A DNA stretch of 55,392 bases from an uncultured Alphaproteobacteria bacterium (GTDB lineage: Bacteria > Pseudomonadota > Alphaproteobacteria > Caulobacterales > Hyphomonadaceae), in NCBI GenBank assembly GCA_903831255.1, contig CAIKWZ010000034.1, positions 1 through 55,392 on the forward strand. The letters run 5' to 3'. Position numbers and translations under genes: made by a program. The notes under the pieces are model-generated. The model did no database searches. It had not been told where the DNA came from and was given only the letters and a program-made list of their open reading frames with translations. Shown here one piece after another: positions 35,489 through 43,193 of the stretch. Numbering within the stretch: position 1 is the stretch's first letter; each line of letters begins with the position of its first letter.

Positions 35489-35514
35489 CCGTTCGCCCCC
35501 GGGCGGGGCGACGG
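35489..35514 (+). terminator. GC-rich hairpin after SDR gene
   Basis: CCGTTCGCCCC pairs with GGGGCGACGG with one bulged T, 11 bases after the SDR stop. No T-run follows, and the next gene is on the same strand, so it may only partly end transcription or protect the upstream mRNA. Confidence 0.35.
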
Positions 35515-35582
35515 TCGGGACATGAATTCGAGACAGACGAACGACCTATCAGAACGACAGACCAGCAAACGGAGACGACCCC

Positions 35583-36917
35583 ATGGCGACCAAGACCGGT
35601 TCGAAGAGCTCATCCCAGAACGGAGCGGCGTTCGGTTTCAACCCGCTCGACGATCTGAACGATCTGCGCATGTCGGAGCAGGCGCTGCCTCTGCTCGAAC
35701 ATGTGAAGCGGTTCGTGAAGGAAACTGTCCAGCCCATGTCCGAGGAGTTTCACAGGCTCGGCGAGGGGCGCGCGGATCGCTGGAGCTACGCTCCCGGACA
35801 GCTCGAGCTTCTGGAAGGGGCCAAGGACAAGGCGAAGAAGGAAGGCCTCTGGAACTTCTTCCTCCCGGACGCCGAAACCGGCGAAGGCCTCAAGAACCTC
35901 GATTACGCCTATATCGCTGTTGAACTCGGCAAAGCGCCGCTGGCTTCAGAGGTGATGAACTGCGCGGCCCCTGACACCGGAAATATGGAAGTTCTCGAGC
36001 GTGTCGGAACGCCCGCCCAGAAGGAAAAGTGGCTGAAGCCTCTTCTTGAAGGCAAGATCCGCTCGGCATTCGCCATGACCGAGCCCAATATGGCTTCATC
36101 CGACGCCAAGAATATCGGCATGCGCGCTGTGCTCGAGGGCGATGAGTGGGTCATCAACGGAGAGAAGTACTACATCTCCGGAGCGGGCGATCCGCGCTGC
36201 AAGATCATGATCACCATGGTCAAGACAAGCCCGAACGCTCCGCCGAACAAGCAGCAGTCCCAGATCCTCGTTCCGATCGACCAGCCTGGTGTGACCATTC
36301 TGGGGCCGATGCATGTGTTCGGCGAGGACGACGCTCCTCACGGCCATATGCATATCCGCTTCGAGAATGTCCGCGTCCCCAAGGAGAACATTCTTCTGGG
36401 CGAAGGCCGCGGCTTCGAGATCTCTCAGCTTCGTCTGGGGCCGGGACGGATCCATCACTGCATGCGCTCCATCGGCCAGGCCGAGCGGGCTCTCGATCTG
36501 ATGGTCAAGCGCGGTCTGTCGCGTGACGCCTTCGGTCGGAAGATTGTGTGGCTGGGCGGCAATGTGGAGATCATCTCGCGCGCGCGGATCGAGATCGAGG
36601 CGATGCGCCTGATGGTGCTCAAGGCCGCCAAGGCCATGGACGTCCTCGGCAATCGCGAGGCCCGCGTCTGGGTGCACATGGTGAAGGCCATGGTTCCGGA
36701 GAAGGTCTGCCAGATCATCGATCAGGCGATCCAGATGCACGGCGCGACCGGCGTCTCGCAGTGGACCCCGCTGGCGCGCATGTACACTGGTCAGCGCACG
36801 CTGCGGATTGCGGATGGTCCCGATGAGGTCCATCACCTCGTCGTCGGGCGTAACGAGATCCGGCAGTATGAGCCCTCCGAAGAGGAAGCGTCGATGGCCG
36901 CAACCTTCCGCAACTAG
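35583..36917 (+). CDS. Acyl-CoA dehydrogenase (ACAD10/11- or LvaC-like context)
   Basis: A 444-aa FAD-dependent acyl-CoA dehydrogenase family protein. Motifs: FAMTEPNMASSDAKNI, YYISGAGDPRCKIMI, GPGRIHHCMRSIGQAERAL, and the C-terminal IQMHGATGVSQWTPLARMY and RIADGPDEVHHLVV. The Ala/Thr-rich N-terminus is slightly extended. It is followed immediately by an APH-fold phosphotransferase. This pair is fused in mammalian ACAD10/11 and adjacent in the Pseudomonas lva operon, where phosphorylated 4-hydroxyacyl-CoA is converted to an enoyl-CoA. That role is inferred from adjacency. Confidence 0.92.
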   Translation: MATKTGSKSSSQNGAAFGFNPLDDLNDLRMSEQALPLLEHVKRFVKETVQPMSEEFHRLGEGRADRWSYAPGQLELLEGAKDKAKKEGLWNFFLPDAETGEGLKNLDYAYIAVELGKAPLASEVMNCAAPDTGNMEVLERVGTPAQKEKWLKPLLEGKIRSAFAMTEPNMASSDAKNIGMRAVLEGDEWVINGEKYYISGAGDPRCKIMITMVKTSPNAPPNKQQSQILVPIDQPGVTILGPMHVFGEDDAPHGHMHIRFENVRVPKENILLGEGRGFEISQLRLGPGRIHHCMRSIGQAERALDLMVKRGLSRDAFGRKIVWLGGNVEIISRARIEIEAMRLMVLKAAKAMDVLGNREARVWVHMVKAMVPEKVCQIIDQAIQMHGATGVSQWTPLARMYTGQRTLRIADGPDEVHHLVVGRNEIRQYEPSEEEASMAATFRN

Positions 36918-36927
36918 ACCCTGACTA

Positions 36928-36958
36928 AGGTCCGCCGCCGTCGCCCGGCGGCGGACCT
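36928..36958 (+). terminator. Perfect 13-bp hairpin between dehydrogenase and phosphotransferase genes
   Basis: AGGTCCGCCGCCG, loop TCGCC, and a perfect complement. It starts 11 bases after the dehydrogenase stop and ends 25 bases before the next ATG. It lacks a U-tract. Within a same-strand cluster it is likely to reduce read-through or protect the upstream 3' end. Confidence 0.55.
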
Positions 36959-36983
36959 GTTCGTCCGTCGAAGGATCCGCCCG

Positions 36984-38036
36984 ATGTCGGGGGAAGTTCA
37001 CATCACGGATGTGCGGGCCGCTCATCGCTTTGATCCGGCGCCGCTGGAGCGGTTCCTCGAGGGTCGGCTGGAGGGTTTTGCACCGCCGCTCTCTCTGCGT
37101 CAGTTCGAGGGCGGGCAGTCTAATCCGACCTATCTGCTTGAAGCTGCGGGTCGCCGATGGGTGCTTCGCAAAAAGCCTCCCGGAGAGCTTCTTCCATCGG
37201 CCCATCAGGTCGGACGCGAGCACCAGATCCTGCGCGCTCTTGAGGGACGGGGCGTTCCTGTTCCCCGCAGTCTCGTTCATTGCACCGATCCCGAGGTTGT
37301 CGGGTCAGAGTTCTTTGTCATGGAGTGGCTGCCGGGCCGGGTGTTTCTCGATCCGCTGCTGCCCGGGGTGAGCCCGCAGGATCGTCGGGCGATCTATGAG
37401 CATTACATAGATGTTCTGGCGCGACTGCACGCTCTTGATCCGGTCGCCATCGGCGTCCCGGAAGGGTTTGGCCGCCCTGGCAATTACTATGCCCGGCAGG
37501 TCTCTCGCTGGACCAAGCAGTATCAGGCCTCCCGCACCCATGACATTCCGGAGATGGACAATGTGATGGCCTGGCTCGCCAACCACACGCCTGAGGACGG
37601 GCGATCCGCCATCGTTCATGGCGATTACACGCTTCGCAATTGTCTCATTGATCCCAAGGCGCCGCGGATCGCCGGGGTGCTCGACTGGGAGCTCTCCACG
37701 TTGGGACATCCCTTTGCCGACGTCGCTCACGCCTGTCTGTTCACGTTCAGCGGTCAAAGCGACGAGGCGTTCCGGTCATTGGGCGTCCCGACCCGCCAGG
37801 AGATCATCGAGCGCTACGTTCGCGCGTCGGGGCAGGAACCTGCCGAGGGGTGGACGTTCTATTTCGCGTTTGCGCTCTTTCGGATCGCCGCCATCAATCA
37901 GGGCGTTTACAAACGCGGTCTCGAGGGGAATGCGGCGTCGGACCATTTCATGGAGGCTCTGCCAGGTGTTCGCGCCAGCGCCGTGCGCGCCTGGGAGCTT
38001 GTCCGGGCCGGGACAGATACGGGATCGGCTTCATGA
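36984..38036 (+). CDS. APH-fold phosphotransferase (ACAD10/LvaA-like)
   Basis: A 350-aa protein of the aminoglycoside phosphotransferase family: GGQSNPTYLL near the N-terminus, Lys in LRKKP (63/64), EFFVMEWLPG hinge, VHGDYTLRN with catalytic Asp214 and Asn219, and GVLDWEL with metal-binding Asp234. In the lva pathway and in ACAD10/11 this domain phosphorylates the 4-hydroxyl of a hydroxyacyl-CoA before elimination by the partner dehydrogenase. The neighbouring dehydrogenase gene supports the same job here. An LvaB-like small partner gene was not seen nearby. Antibiotic resistance is unlikely. Confidence 0.88.
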   Translation: MSGEVHITDVRAAHRFDPAPLERFLEGRLEGFAPPLSLRQFEGGQSNPTYLLEAAGRRWVLRKKPPGELLPSAHQVGREHQILRALEGRGVPVPRSLVHCTDPEVVGSEFFVMEWLPGRVFLDPLLPGVSPQDRRAIYEHYIDVLARLHALDPVAIGVPEGFGRPGNYYARQVSRWTKQYQASRTHDIPEMDNVMAWLANHTPEDGRSAIVHGDYTLRNCLIDPKAPRIAGVLDWELSTLGHPFADVAHACLFTFSGQSDEAFRSLGVPTRQEIIERYVRASGQEPAEGWTFYFAFALFRIAAINQGVYKRGLEGNAASDHFMEALPGVRASAVRAWELVRAGTDTGSAS

Positions 38037-39493
38037 GAACTGGCGGGTTTCACGTGAGCCCTCCGGGGATGCCTGCACGTCCGGGGCCGGTGACGCACAA
38101 GCTCACCGAAGGGCCGATCGTGCCCACGCTGGTGGCGTTTTCCCTTCCTCTGCTGACAACAAACTTTCTCCATTCGCTGGCAGGGACCTGGGGAGCGATC
38201 TGGGTCAGCCATGTGCTGGGGCCGGATGCGCTGACCGCCGTCGTCAACGCGAATGTCTTCATGTTCATGATGATGGGCGCTGTCATGGGTGTGGGGACGG
38301 CTGCCGGGATCGCTGTTGGGCAGTCCATTGGCGCTGCCGATGTGCTCGCCGTGAAGCGCATCGCGGGAACGTCGGTATCATTTGTTCTCATTGTTTCGGG
38401 CGTGATGGCGCTCAGCGGATATGTCTTCTCTCCCGCACTCATCGACCTGATGCAGCTTCCAGCCGGCGCCCGGGCGCCGGCGCTCGAGTTTCTGAGGGTG
38501 ACATGCCTGTCGATGCCTTCGATCTTCACTTTCCTTTTCCTGTCGATGCTGATGCGAGGGGCGGGAGATGCAAAAACGCCGTTTCGCTTCAGTCTCCTCT
38601 GGATCGGGCTCGGGCTTTGTCTGTCGCCTCTGTTCCTGACCGGCGCTTTCGGGTTTCCCCGCCTCGGCATTGCGGGGGTCGCCTTCGGCAACCTCCTCGC
38701 CAATGCGATCTCCCTCTGCTGTCTTGTGGTCTTCATCTACGTCCGACGCCTGCCGCTTGCGCTCCGCGGCGAAGACTTTCATCACCTTAAGCCGGATCCG
38801 TCTTTGCTGGGCGTTCTTGTGAAGAACGGCCTGCCGATGGCGCTTGAGACGTTCATCGTTCAGGGCGCTTATTTCCTTCTGTTGTCGATGGTCAATGGCT
38901 ATGGGTCCGCCACGGCCGCCGCCTACAGCGGAGCCGCGCAGCTCTGGGGCTATGTGCAGATGCCGGCCATTGCGCTCGCGGCGTCCATGTCGGCCATGGC
39001 GGCTCAGAACATCGGCGCGGGTCGCTGGGACCGGGTCGAGCAGATCGCCTTCAAGGGATGTCTGGTCAGCGGCGCCTTCACGCTGGCGATGACGACGCTC
39101 ATTTATCTGCTTGGCGATTGGCCGCTCATGCTCTTCCTGCCGCAGGGAGGAGAGGCGCTGGAGACAGCTCATACAATCAATGTCATCGCGCTCTGGGGCT
39201 GGATTGTCCTGTCCGTCACCTCGGGGCTGTCGGCGATTGTGCGCGCCAACGCCGCCATGCTGGCGCCGACCATGATCTTCGCAGTCACGATGTGGATCTT
39301 CCGGGTTCCTTTCGCTCTCGCCCTTCAGCCTTATCTGGGCGCCTCCGCCATCTGGTGGAGCTTTCCGGTCGGCTCCATCAGCTCGGCTCTGCTGGCTTTT
39401 GCCTATTATCGTTGGGGGCGATGGCGTCAGAACCGTCCCATTCTGTCCGAGACCGATGCTTCATCCGCCGGCCGCGAGGATGGAGAGAGTTGA
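38033..39493 (+). CDS. MATE-family multidrug/metabolite exporter
   Basis: A 486-aa polytopic membrane protein of the MATE family: KLTEGPIVPTLVAFSLPLL start, repeated long hydrophobic segments in two similar halves, PLFLTGAFGFPRLGIAG, and AAQNIGAGRWDRVEQIA, the family's typical second-half motif. The start ATG overlaps the phosphotransferase stop (ATGA). It would export an organic cation or other small molecule using an ion gradient. Tight coupling to acyl-CoA genes suggests it relieves a toxic intermediate or acid. Confidence 0.9.
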   Translation: MRTGGFHVSPPGMPARPGPVTHKLTEGPIVPTLVAFSLPLLTTNFLHSLAGTWGAIWVSHVLGPDALTAVVNANVFMFMMMGAVMGVGTAAGIAVGQSIGAADVLAVKRIAGTSVSFVLIVSGVMALSGYVFSPALIDLMQLPAGARAPALEFLRVTCLSMPSIFTFLFLSMLMRGAGDAKTPFRFSLLWIGLGLCLSPLFLTGAFGFPRLGIAGVAFGNLLANAISLCCLVVFIYVRRLPLALRGEDFHHLKPDPSLLGVLVKNGLPMALETFIVQGAYFLLLSMVNGYGSATAAAYSGAAQLWGYVQMPAIALAASMSAMAAQNIGAGRWDRVEQIAFKGCLVSGAFTLAMTTLIYLLGDWPLMLFLPQGGEALETAHTINVIALWGWIVLSVTSGLSAIVRANAAMLAPTMIFAVTMWIFRVPFALALQPYLGASAIWWSFPVGSISSALLAFAYYRWGRWRQNRPILSETDASSAGREDGES

Positions 39494-39516
39494 CATGATC
39501 AAAAAGGGAGAGAGCC

Positions 39517-40356
39517 ATGAGCGAAGCCAGTCGTGAAGTCATCGACACAGGGACCACCCATCTTCTTGCGAGCCTCTCGCAGGGCGTGCTGACCCTGACC
39601 CTGAACCGTCCTGAGGCCCGCAACGCAATGTCGGGGGAGATGAACGCCGCCCTCGCTGCGATGCTCGCCTCGGCGGAGACAGACCCTCGCGTCGGCTGCA
39701 TCGTCCTTACCGGCGCCGGAGGCGCGTTCTGCGCTGGCGGCGATGTGAAGGGTATGGCGGCGCGGGCCGCGGCAGGGGCGCCAGCCCTGACGATTGACGA
39801 GGCGATCCACCTTCAGCGTCTCAATCAGCGGGCCGTGTCGGGTAAGCTCGCGACGCTTCCCAAGCCTACTCTTGCCGCCATTCCCGGCGCCGCCGCCGGC
39901 GCGGGGCTCGCCATGGCGCTGGCCTGCGACATGCGCATCATGGCGTCCAAAGCGATCATGACCACCGCCTTTGCCAAGGTCGGGTTCGCCGGCGATTACG
40001 GCGGCACATATTTCCTCACCCAGCTTGTCGGACCGGCCAGGGCGCGTGAACTCTATTATCTGTCGGACCGTATCAGCGCCGATCAGGCTCTCGCCATGGG
40101 CCTCACCAACTGGGTCTGTGAGGCCGATGCGCTCGTCGCTCAGGCTCAGGCGATCGGCGCCCGTCTCGCCGCCGGACCCAGGGTCGCCTATCGCTACATG
40201 AAGGAGAACATCAATCGCGCGATCACTTCCGGCGATCTCATGGACTGTCTCGATCTGGAGGCGACGCACCATGTTCACTGCGCGCAGACTGAGGATCACA
40301 AGGAGGCCGCGAAGGCTTTTGTCGAGAAGCGCGAGCCCGTGTTCCGCGGACGATAG
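39517..40356 (+). CDS. Enoyl-CoA hydratase/isomerase family protein
   Basis: A 279-aa crotonase-family protein with the oxyanion motif GAGGAFCAGGDVKGM, LTLNRPEARNAMS, PTLAAIPGAAAGAGLAMALACDMRI, and FAKVGFAGDYGGTYFL where catalytic Glu residues normally sit. At this last position the sequence shows Gly/Asp, so the exact reaction (hydration, isomerisation, other) is uncertain. It closes the acyl-CoA gene series; a long hairpin follows. Confidence 0.88.
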   Translation: MSEASREVIDTGTTHLLASLSQGVLTLTLNRPEARNAMSGEMNAALAAMLASAETDPRVGCIVLTGAGGAFCAGGDVKGMAARAAAGAPALTIDEAIHLQRLNQRAVSGKLATLPKPTLAAIPGAAAGAGLAMALACDMRIMASKAIMTTAFAKVGFAGDYGGTYFLTQLVGPARARELYYLSDRISADQALAMGLTNWVCEADALVAQAQAIGARLAAGPRVAYRYMKENINRAITSGDLMDCLDLEATHHVHCAQTEDHKEAAKAFVEKREPVFRGR

Positions 40357-40377
40357 AGCCAGGGCGGTCCGGGTTTT

Positions 40378-40430
40378 CCTGAAGAGCGCCTGTGTCGACG
40401 TCCCCGATAAGGGCGTCAGGCGCTTTCAGG
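40378..40430. terminator. Long structured hairpin at convergent gene ends (GATAA loop)
   Basis: CCTGAAGAGCGCCTG (40378-40392) pairs with CAGGCGCTTTCAGG (40417-40430) with one bulged G. Inside, GACGTCCCC and GGGCGTC extend the stem to a GATAA loop. It sits 21 bases after the hydratase stop and before the convergent acidic-protein gene, and a TTTT tract precedes it on the plus strand (AAAA on the minus). A bidirectional terminator is likely. Confidence 0.55.
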
Positions 40431-40488
40431 AGATTCGGATCGCGATAGCTCGGGCTGATACGGCGCCTCTGTCCAGAAGGCCGTCAGC

Positions 40489-42324
40489 TCAAGAGCCCCT
40501 TATCCCGGTTTCCTCTTCCGGGTCGCCATTGTCGATCGCCTCGTCGGAGGTCTCCGCGTCTGACACGTTTTCATCTTCTGCGGACATGAGATCATCGGGA
40601 TCGTCTGAACCGGTTTCCTCTTCAGGCTCGAAGTCTCCCTCGTCGATCTCCTCGTCGGACGACTCTGTGTCTGACACGTCTTCATCATCTGCAGTCACGC
40701 TATTATCGGCATCGTCGGTTTCAGCCTCTTCGGTCAGGCAGAAGAGGGCCTGGTTGCCGGAATCGAGATCTCCGTCCGCGTAGGACTGAATCAGGCCGAA
40801 GCGCGGGAAGCGCCACACGATCCCCGCCTTCAGGTCTCCGGACAGGCGACAGAGAGCTGCATGAAGCCCGTTGAAGTCGATCGCCTTCCTGGTCTTCAGC
40901 CCGCTGAACACGAAGACCAGCCTGAGAGCGGGATCATGAATGAGCGTCTCGGCGACGTATTCGTCGATCTCTTCGGGGCTCGCCTCGGGCATGTCTTCTG
41001 TGACCTGACGGCGAACACGCTCGATGGCTTCCGAGTAATCCGCAACAATGCCTGATTTTCTGAGCAGATCCGGCAGGCGCCAGATCCGATTTTTCTCATC
41101 GTCCGACTGTCTGAGGCCCTTCATCGAGCGGACAAAGGGGGCGAGCGCCGCAAGACGGCTTTTCAGACTTGCGGGCGTCAGAGAGGCCAGGGCCTGGTCT
41201 GACGGCGCAAAAGCGAAGAAGGGCGCTTCGATCATGAAGAGGTCGTGTCTGCCCCTCGCGCTAATGGACCACCACCTTTCCCTTTCCAGACCGCTGTCAG
41301 ACTGGGGATCGCAAAAGCTATCGGCGTAGTTCACGGGCCGATCGGCCTGGTCTGCGAAGAATTCGACAAGATTGGACGCGTCGGAGGCTTTGCGTCCCGC
41401 ATAGGAGCCCCAGCTGGCGGCTGTCGTCTTCTGAGCCACATGAAAGCTCATCACGTCGCTGGCGTCCGGGAATGGAAAATCCGACAAGGACAGATATTCG
41501 CGGGTGCGCTCGCCGAACCGCGCCTGAAGCGATCGGATATGACTTGTAATCTCTACGCCGAGCGGCTGGTCGGTATCTCCGTCGTCAAAACGCGCCTCGG
41601 CGTACTCTTCCAGCAGCACGTCGAGATCATCGGAGAAACGATACAGGGGATAGACAAATACGTGATCGCCAAAAATTCTCAGAACGACATGACCGGATCG
41701 CGACTGCTCCTGAACTCGGGTCAGGATAGCGGGGGGAAGGGCCCTGCATGTCGCCACCGGCGCTTCATGGCCGATGAAGGCGAGCGTTTGCCCGACCTCG
41801 GAAAATTTCCTGGGCGGCTTCGACAGGCGGACCATCTCGTTGTGACTTGTCCTGTGGAGGATGAAGGCTTCGTAGGGCTCCAGCCGCTTTGCAGACTTTC
41901 GGAACAAGCGCTCGAGATCGGCCTTCAATCGCTGAGGATGGATCTTCAGGATAGCGGCTGGCGCATCGCCGACACCGAGAACACGATGATGATTTCGGAT
42001 CAGGAGCGCCCCGTTGCCGAGGATGACAGGTTCGAAAACGGAACCGCCCCAGACGCTGACATCAAAATTGAAGTCGATGAGGGCCCACGCCTGGTCAAAC
42101 GTCTCGCCCGTGACCGTCGCACGCGCCTGAGAGAACTTCTCGATCAGCGCCTGCGCGATGGGGTAGGTCCCAGGGATCCTCAGAGGAAAATCGTCTTCCT
42201 CTTCCTCCCGGGCCGCGATCAGGGCTTCGAGAAAGGTCGATCCTTCCATCCCCTCAAGGAAATCGAGGCTCGCGTCGCTGTCGTCGCAGGCTTCCTTCAG
42301 TGAGCCCAGGATTGTGTCAGCCAT
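40489..42324 (-). CDS. 611-aa protein of unknown function with duplicated acidic tail
   Basis: I do not recognise a family. The first 530 residues look globular and soluble: no signal or membrane segment, mixed alpha/beta composition, and segments such as VVLRIFGDHVFVYPLYRFSDD and LRLVFVFSGLKTRKAIDF. Residues about 532-611 are almost all Asp/Glu/Ser/Thr, made of two tandem copies of a 35-37-residue unit (EDVSDTESSDEEIDEGD and ENVSDAETSDEAIDNGD). The start overlaps the upstream kinase-like gene by eight bases, so the two are co-translated. The tail offers many casein-kinase-2-like phosphorylation sites. Codon and base use appear less GC-biased than in neighbours, hinting at transfer. Confidence 0.75.
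   Translation of the reverse strand: MADTILGSLKEACDDSDASLDFLEGMEGSTFLEALIAAREEEEDDFPLRIPGTYPIAQALIEKFSQARATVTGETFDQAWALIDFNFDVSVWGGSVFEPVILGNGALLIRNHHRVLGVGDAPAAILKIHPQRLKADLERLFRKSAKRLEPYEAFILHRTSHNEMVRLSKPPRKFSEVGQTLAFIGHEAPVATCRALPPAILTRVQEQSRSGHVVLRIFGDHVFVYPLYRFSDDLDVLLEEYAEARFDDGDTDQPLGVEITSHIRSLQARFGERTREYLSLSDFPFPDASDVMSFHVAQKTTAASWGSYAGRKASDASNLVEFFADQADRPVNYADSFCDPQSDSGLERERWWSISARGRHDLFMIEAPFFAFAPSDQALASLTPASLKSRLAALAPFVRSMKGLRQSDDEKNRIWRLPDLLRKSGIVADYSEAIERVRRQVTEDMPEASPEEIDEYVAETLIHDPALRLVFVFSGLKTRKAIDFNGLHAALCRLSGDLKAGIVWRFPRFGLIQSYADGDLDSGNQALFCLTEEAETDDADNSVTADDEDVSDTESSDEEIDEGDFEPEEETGSDDPDDLMSAEDENVSDAETSDEAIDNGDPEEETGIRGS
40505..40717 (-). repeat. Tandem duplication encoding the acidic tail
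   Basis: Two imperfect direct repeats of about 105 and 108 bases, each beginning CCGGTTTCCTCTTC on the plus strand (40505 and 40610) and sharing GTCTGACACGT and TCGATC(G/T)CCTCGTCGGA. They encode the duplicated Asp/Glu/Ser-rich units of the 611-aa protein. Confidence 0.75.
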
Positions 42325-42898
42325 TTGTCTCTCGTTCAGTTGGGACGTCCGCTCCGGCCGGGATCAGGTCGCCTGCTATCGCCCGCGGCGCTTGCGGACC
42401 AGCCTTTTTTAGCGCCGCGGAGGCGAGAAGGGCAGCCCTCTTCAAGTCAACCTCCGGAACAAACAGGGCGAGCCCCATGAGGTCCGTCAGGGGCGACAGC
42501 CCAAGGGCGCTACGGTCTGAGGGGTGGCGGAAGGGCGCCGTATACAGCCACCGTATTCGCCCGTTAACGATCTGCCTCAGGGCTGGCTCCCAGTCGCACA
42601 GCCAGACCTGTCCGCCGCTCCAGAGCACGTTCTTGGGTCTGATATCGCCATGGACGAGGCCGCGCTCATGCGCACACGCCAGGATGTCCGCCAGTCTCGT
42701 CAGGCCTGACCTGTCGAAGCCTGACCAGCGGACCGCCTGGTCCAGTCTTTCGGTACGGCGGATCAGCTCTGATCCGCGTGTCTCAAACGTTGTGCGCGGG
42801 CCAAAGTCGCTGGTGAAGGCCTCAATCGCGGCGCACCGACGGGCAATCCCCTCTCGTGTATCGACAAGGTCTTGCAGACGATAGATCTTGCAGATCAT
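42317..42898 (-). CDS. Minimal APH/RIO-like kinase-fold protein
   Basis: A 193-aa protein (from ATG 42898; the frame is open upstream to about 42991). It has LVHGDIRPKN (Asp85, Asn90) and LCDWEP (Asp102), the catalytic loop and metal-binding motif of APH/RIO/Bud32-type kinases. The N-lobe is very short with no glycine-rich loop, and only ICKIY offers a possible ATP-binding Lys. Kinases of such size include Bud32 and lipopolysaccharide-core kinases. It overlaps the acidic-tailed gene (ATGGCTGA), making that protein the likely partner or substrate. Activity is unproven because the N-lobe is reduced. Confidence 0.68.
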   Translation of the reverse strand: MICKIYRLQDLVDTREGIARRCAAIEAFTSDFGPRTTFETRGSELIRRTERLDQAVRWSGFDRSGLTRLADILACAHERGLVHGDIRPKNVLWSGGQVWLCDWEPALRQIVNGRIRWLYTAPFRHPSDRSALGLSPLTDLMGLALFVPEVDLKRAALLASAALKKAGPQAPRAIAGDLIPAGADVPTERETNG

Positions 42899-43136
42899 GC
42901 CCCATATCCGTCGGTGTCGGATCGCCCATCTTCGGAGATCAGGGGCAGGCGATCCGACCCCTCGTTCGTTCCTGCATTTAAGGACAGGCAACTCTGAAAC
43001 GCCAGTCTCGAGACGGTCTCATTCAGGGCTTCGCTCAGGAGGACAGGGTTTCAACTTTTCAGGGCCGCTGCCCGAACCGGGGATGATCGATGCAAGCCAG
43101 ACTCCGACGAGGCCAGGATATCGACAAGGAGCGATG

Positions 43137-43162
43137 TCAAATATATGCAGTGTCTATATTGA
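43137..43162 (+). promoter_or_regulatory. AT-rich inverted repeat upstream of xylX-like gene
   Basis: TCAAATATA, nine bases, then TATATTGA: a near-perfect inverted repeat (one extra A) ending 31 bases before the dehydratase ATG. It is an AT-rich island in GC-rich DNA in the divergent gap between the kinase-like gene and the sugar-acid genes. Its position suits an operator or promoter; the cognate regulator is not in the window. Confidence 0.4.
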
Positions 43163-43193
43163 TCGACAATCGATGATGCGTGAAGGAGCGATC

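Noticed and set aside
36984-38036. Aminoglycoside resistance gene
   Set aside because: Kinase motifs are shared by the fold, but position next to an acyl-CoA dehydrogenase and the GGQSNPTY start fit the ACAD10/LvaA group.
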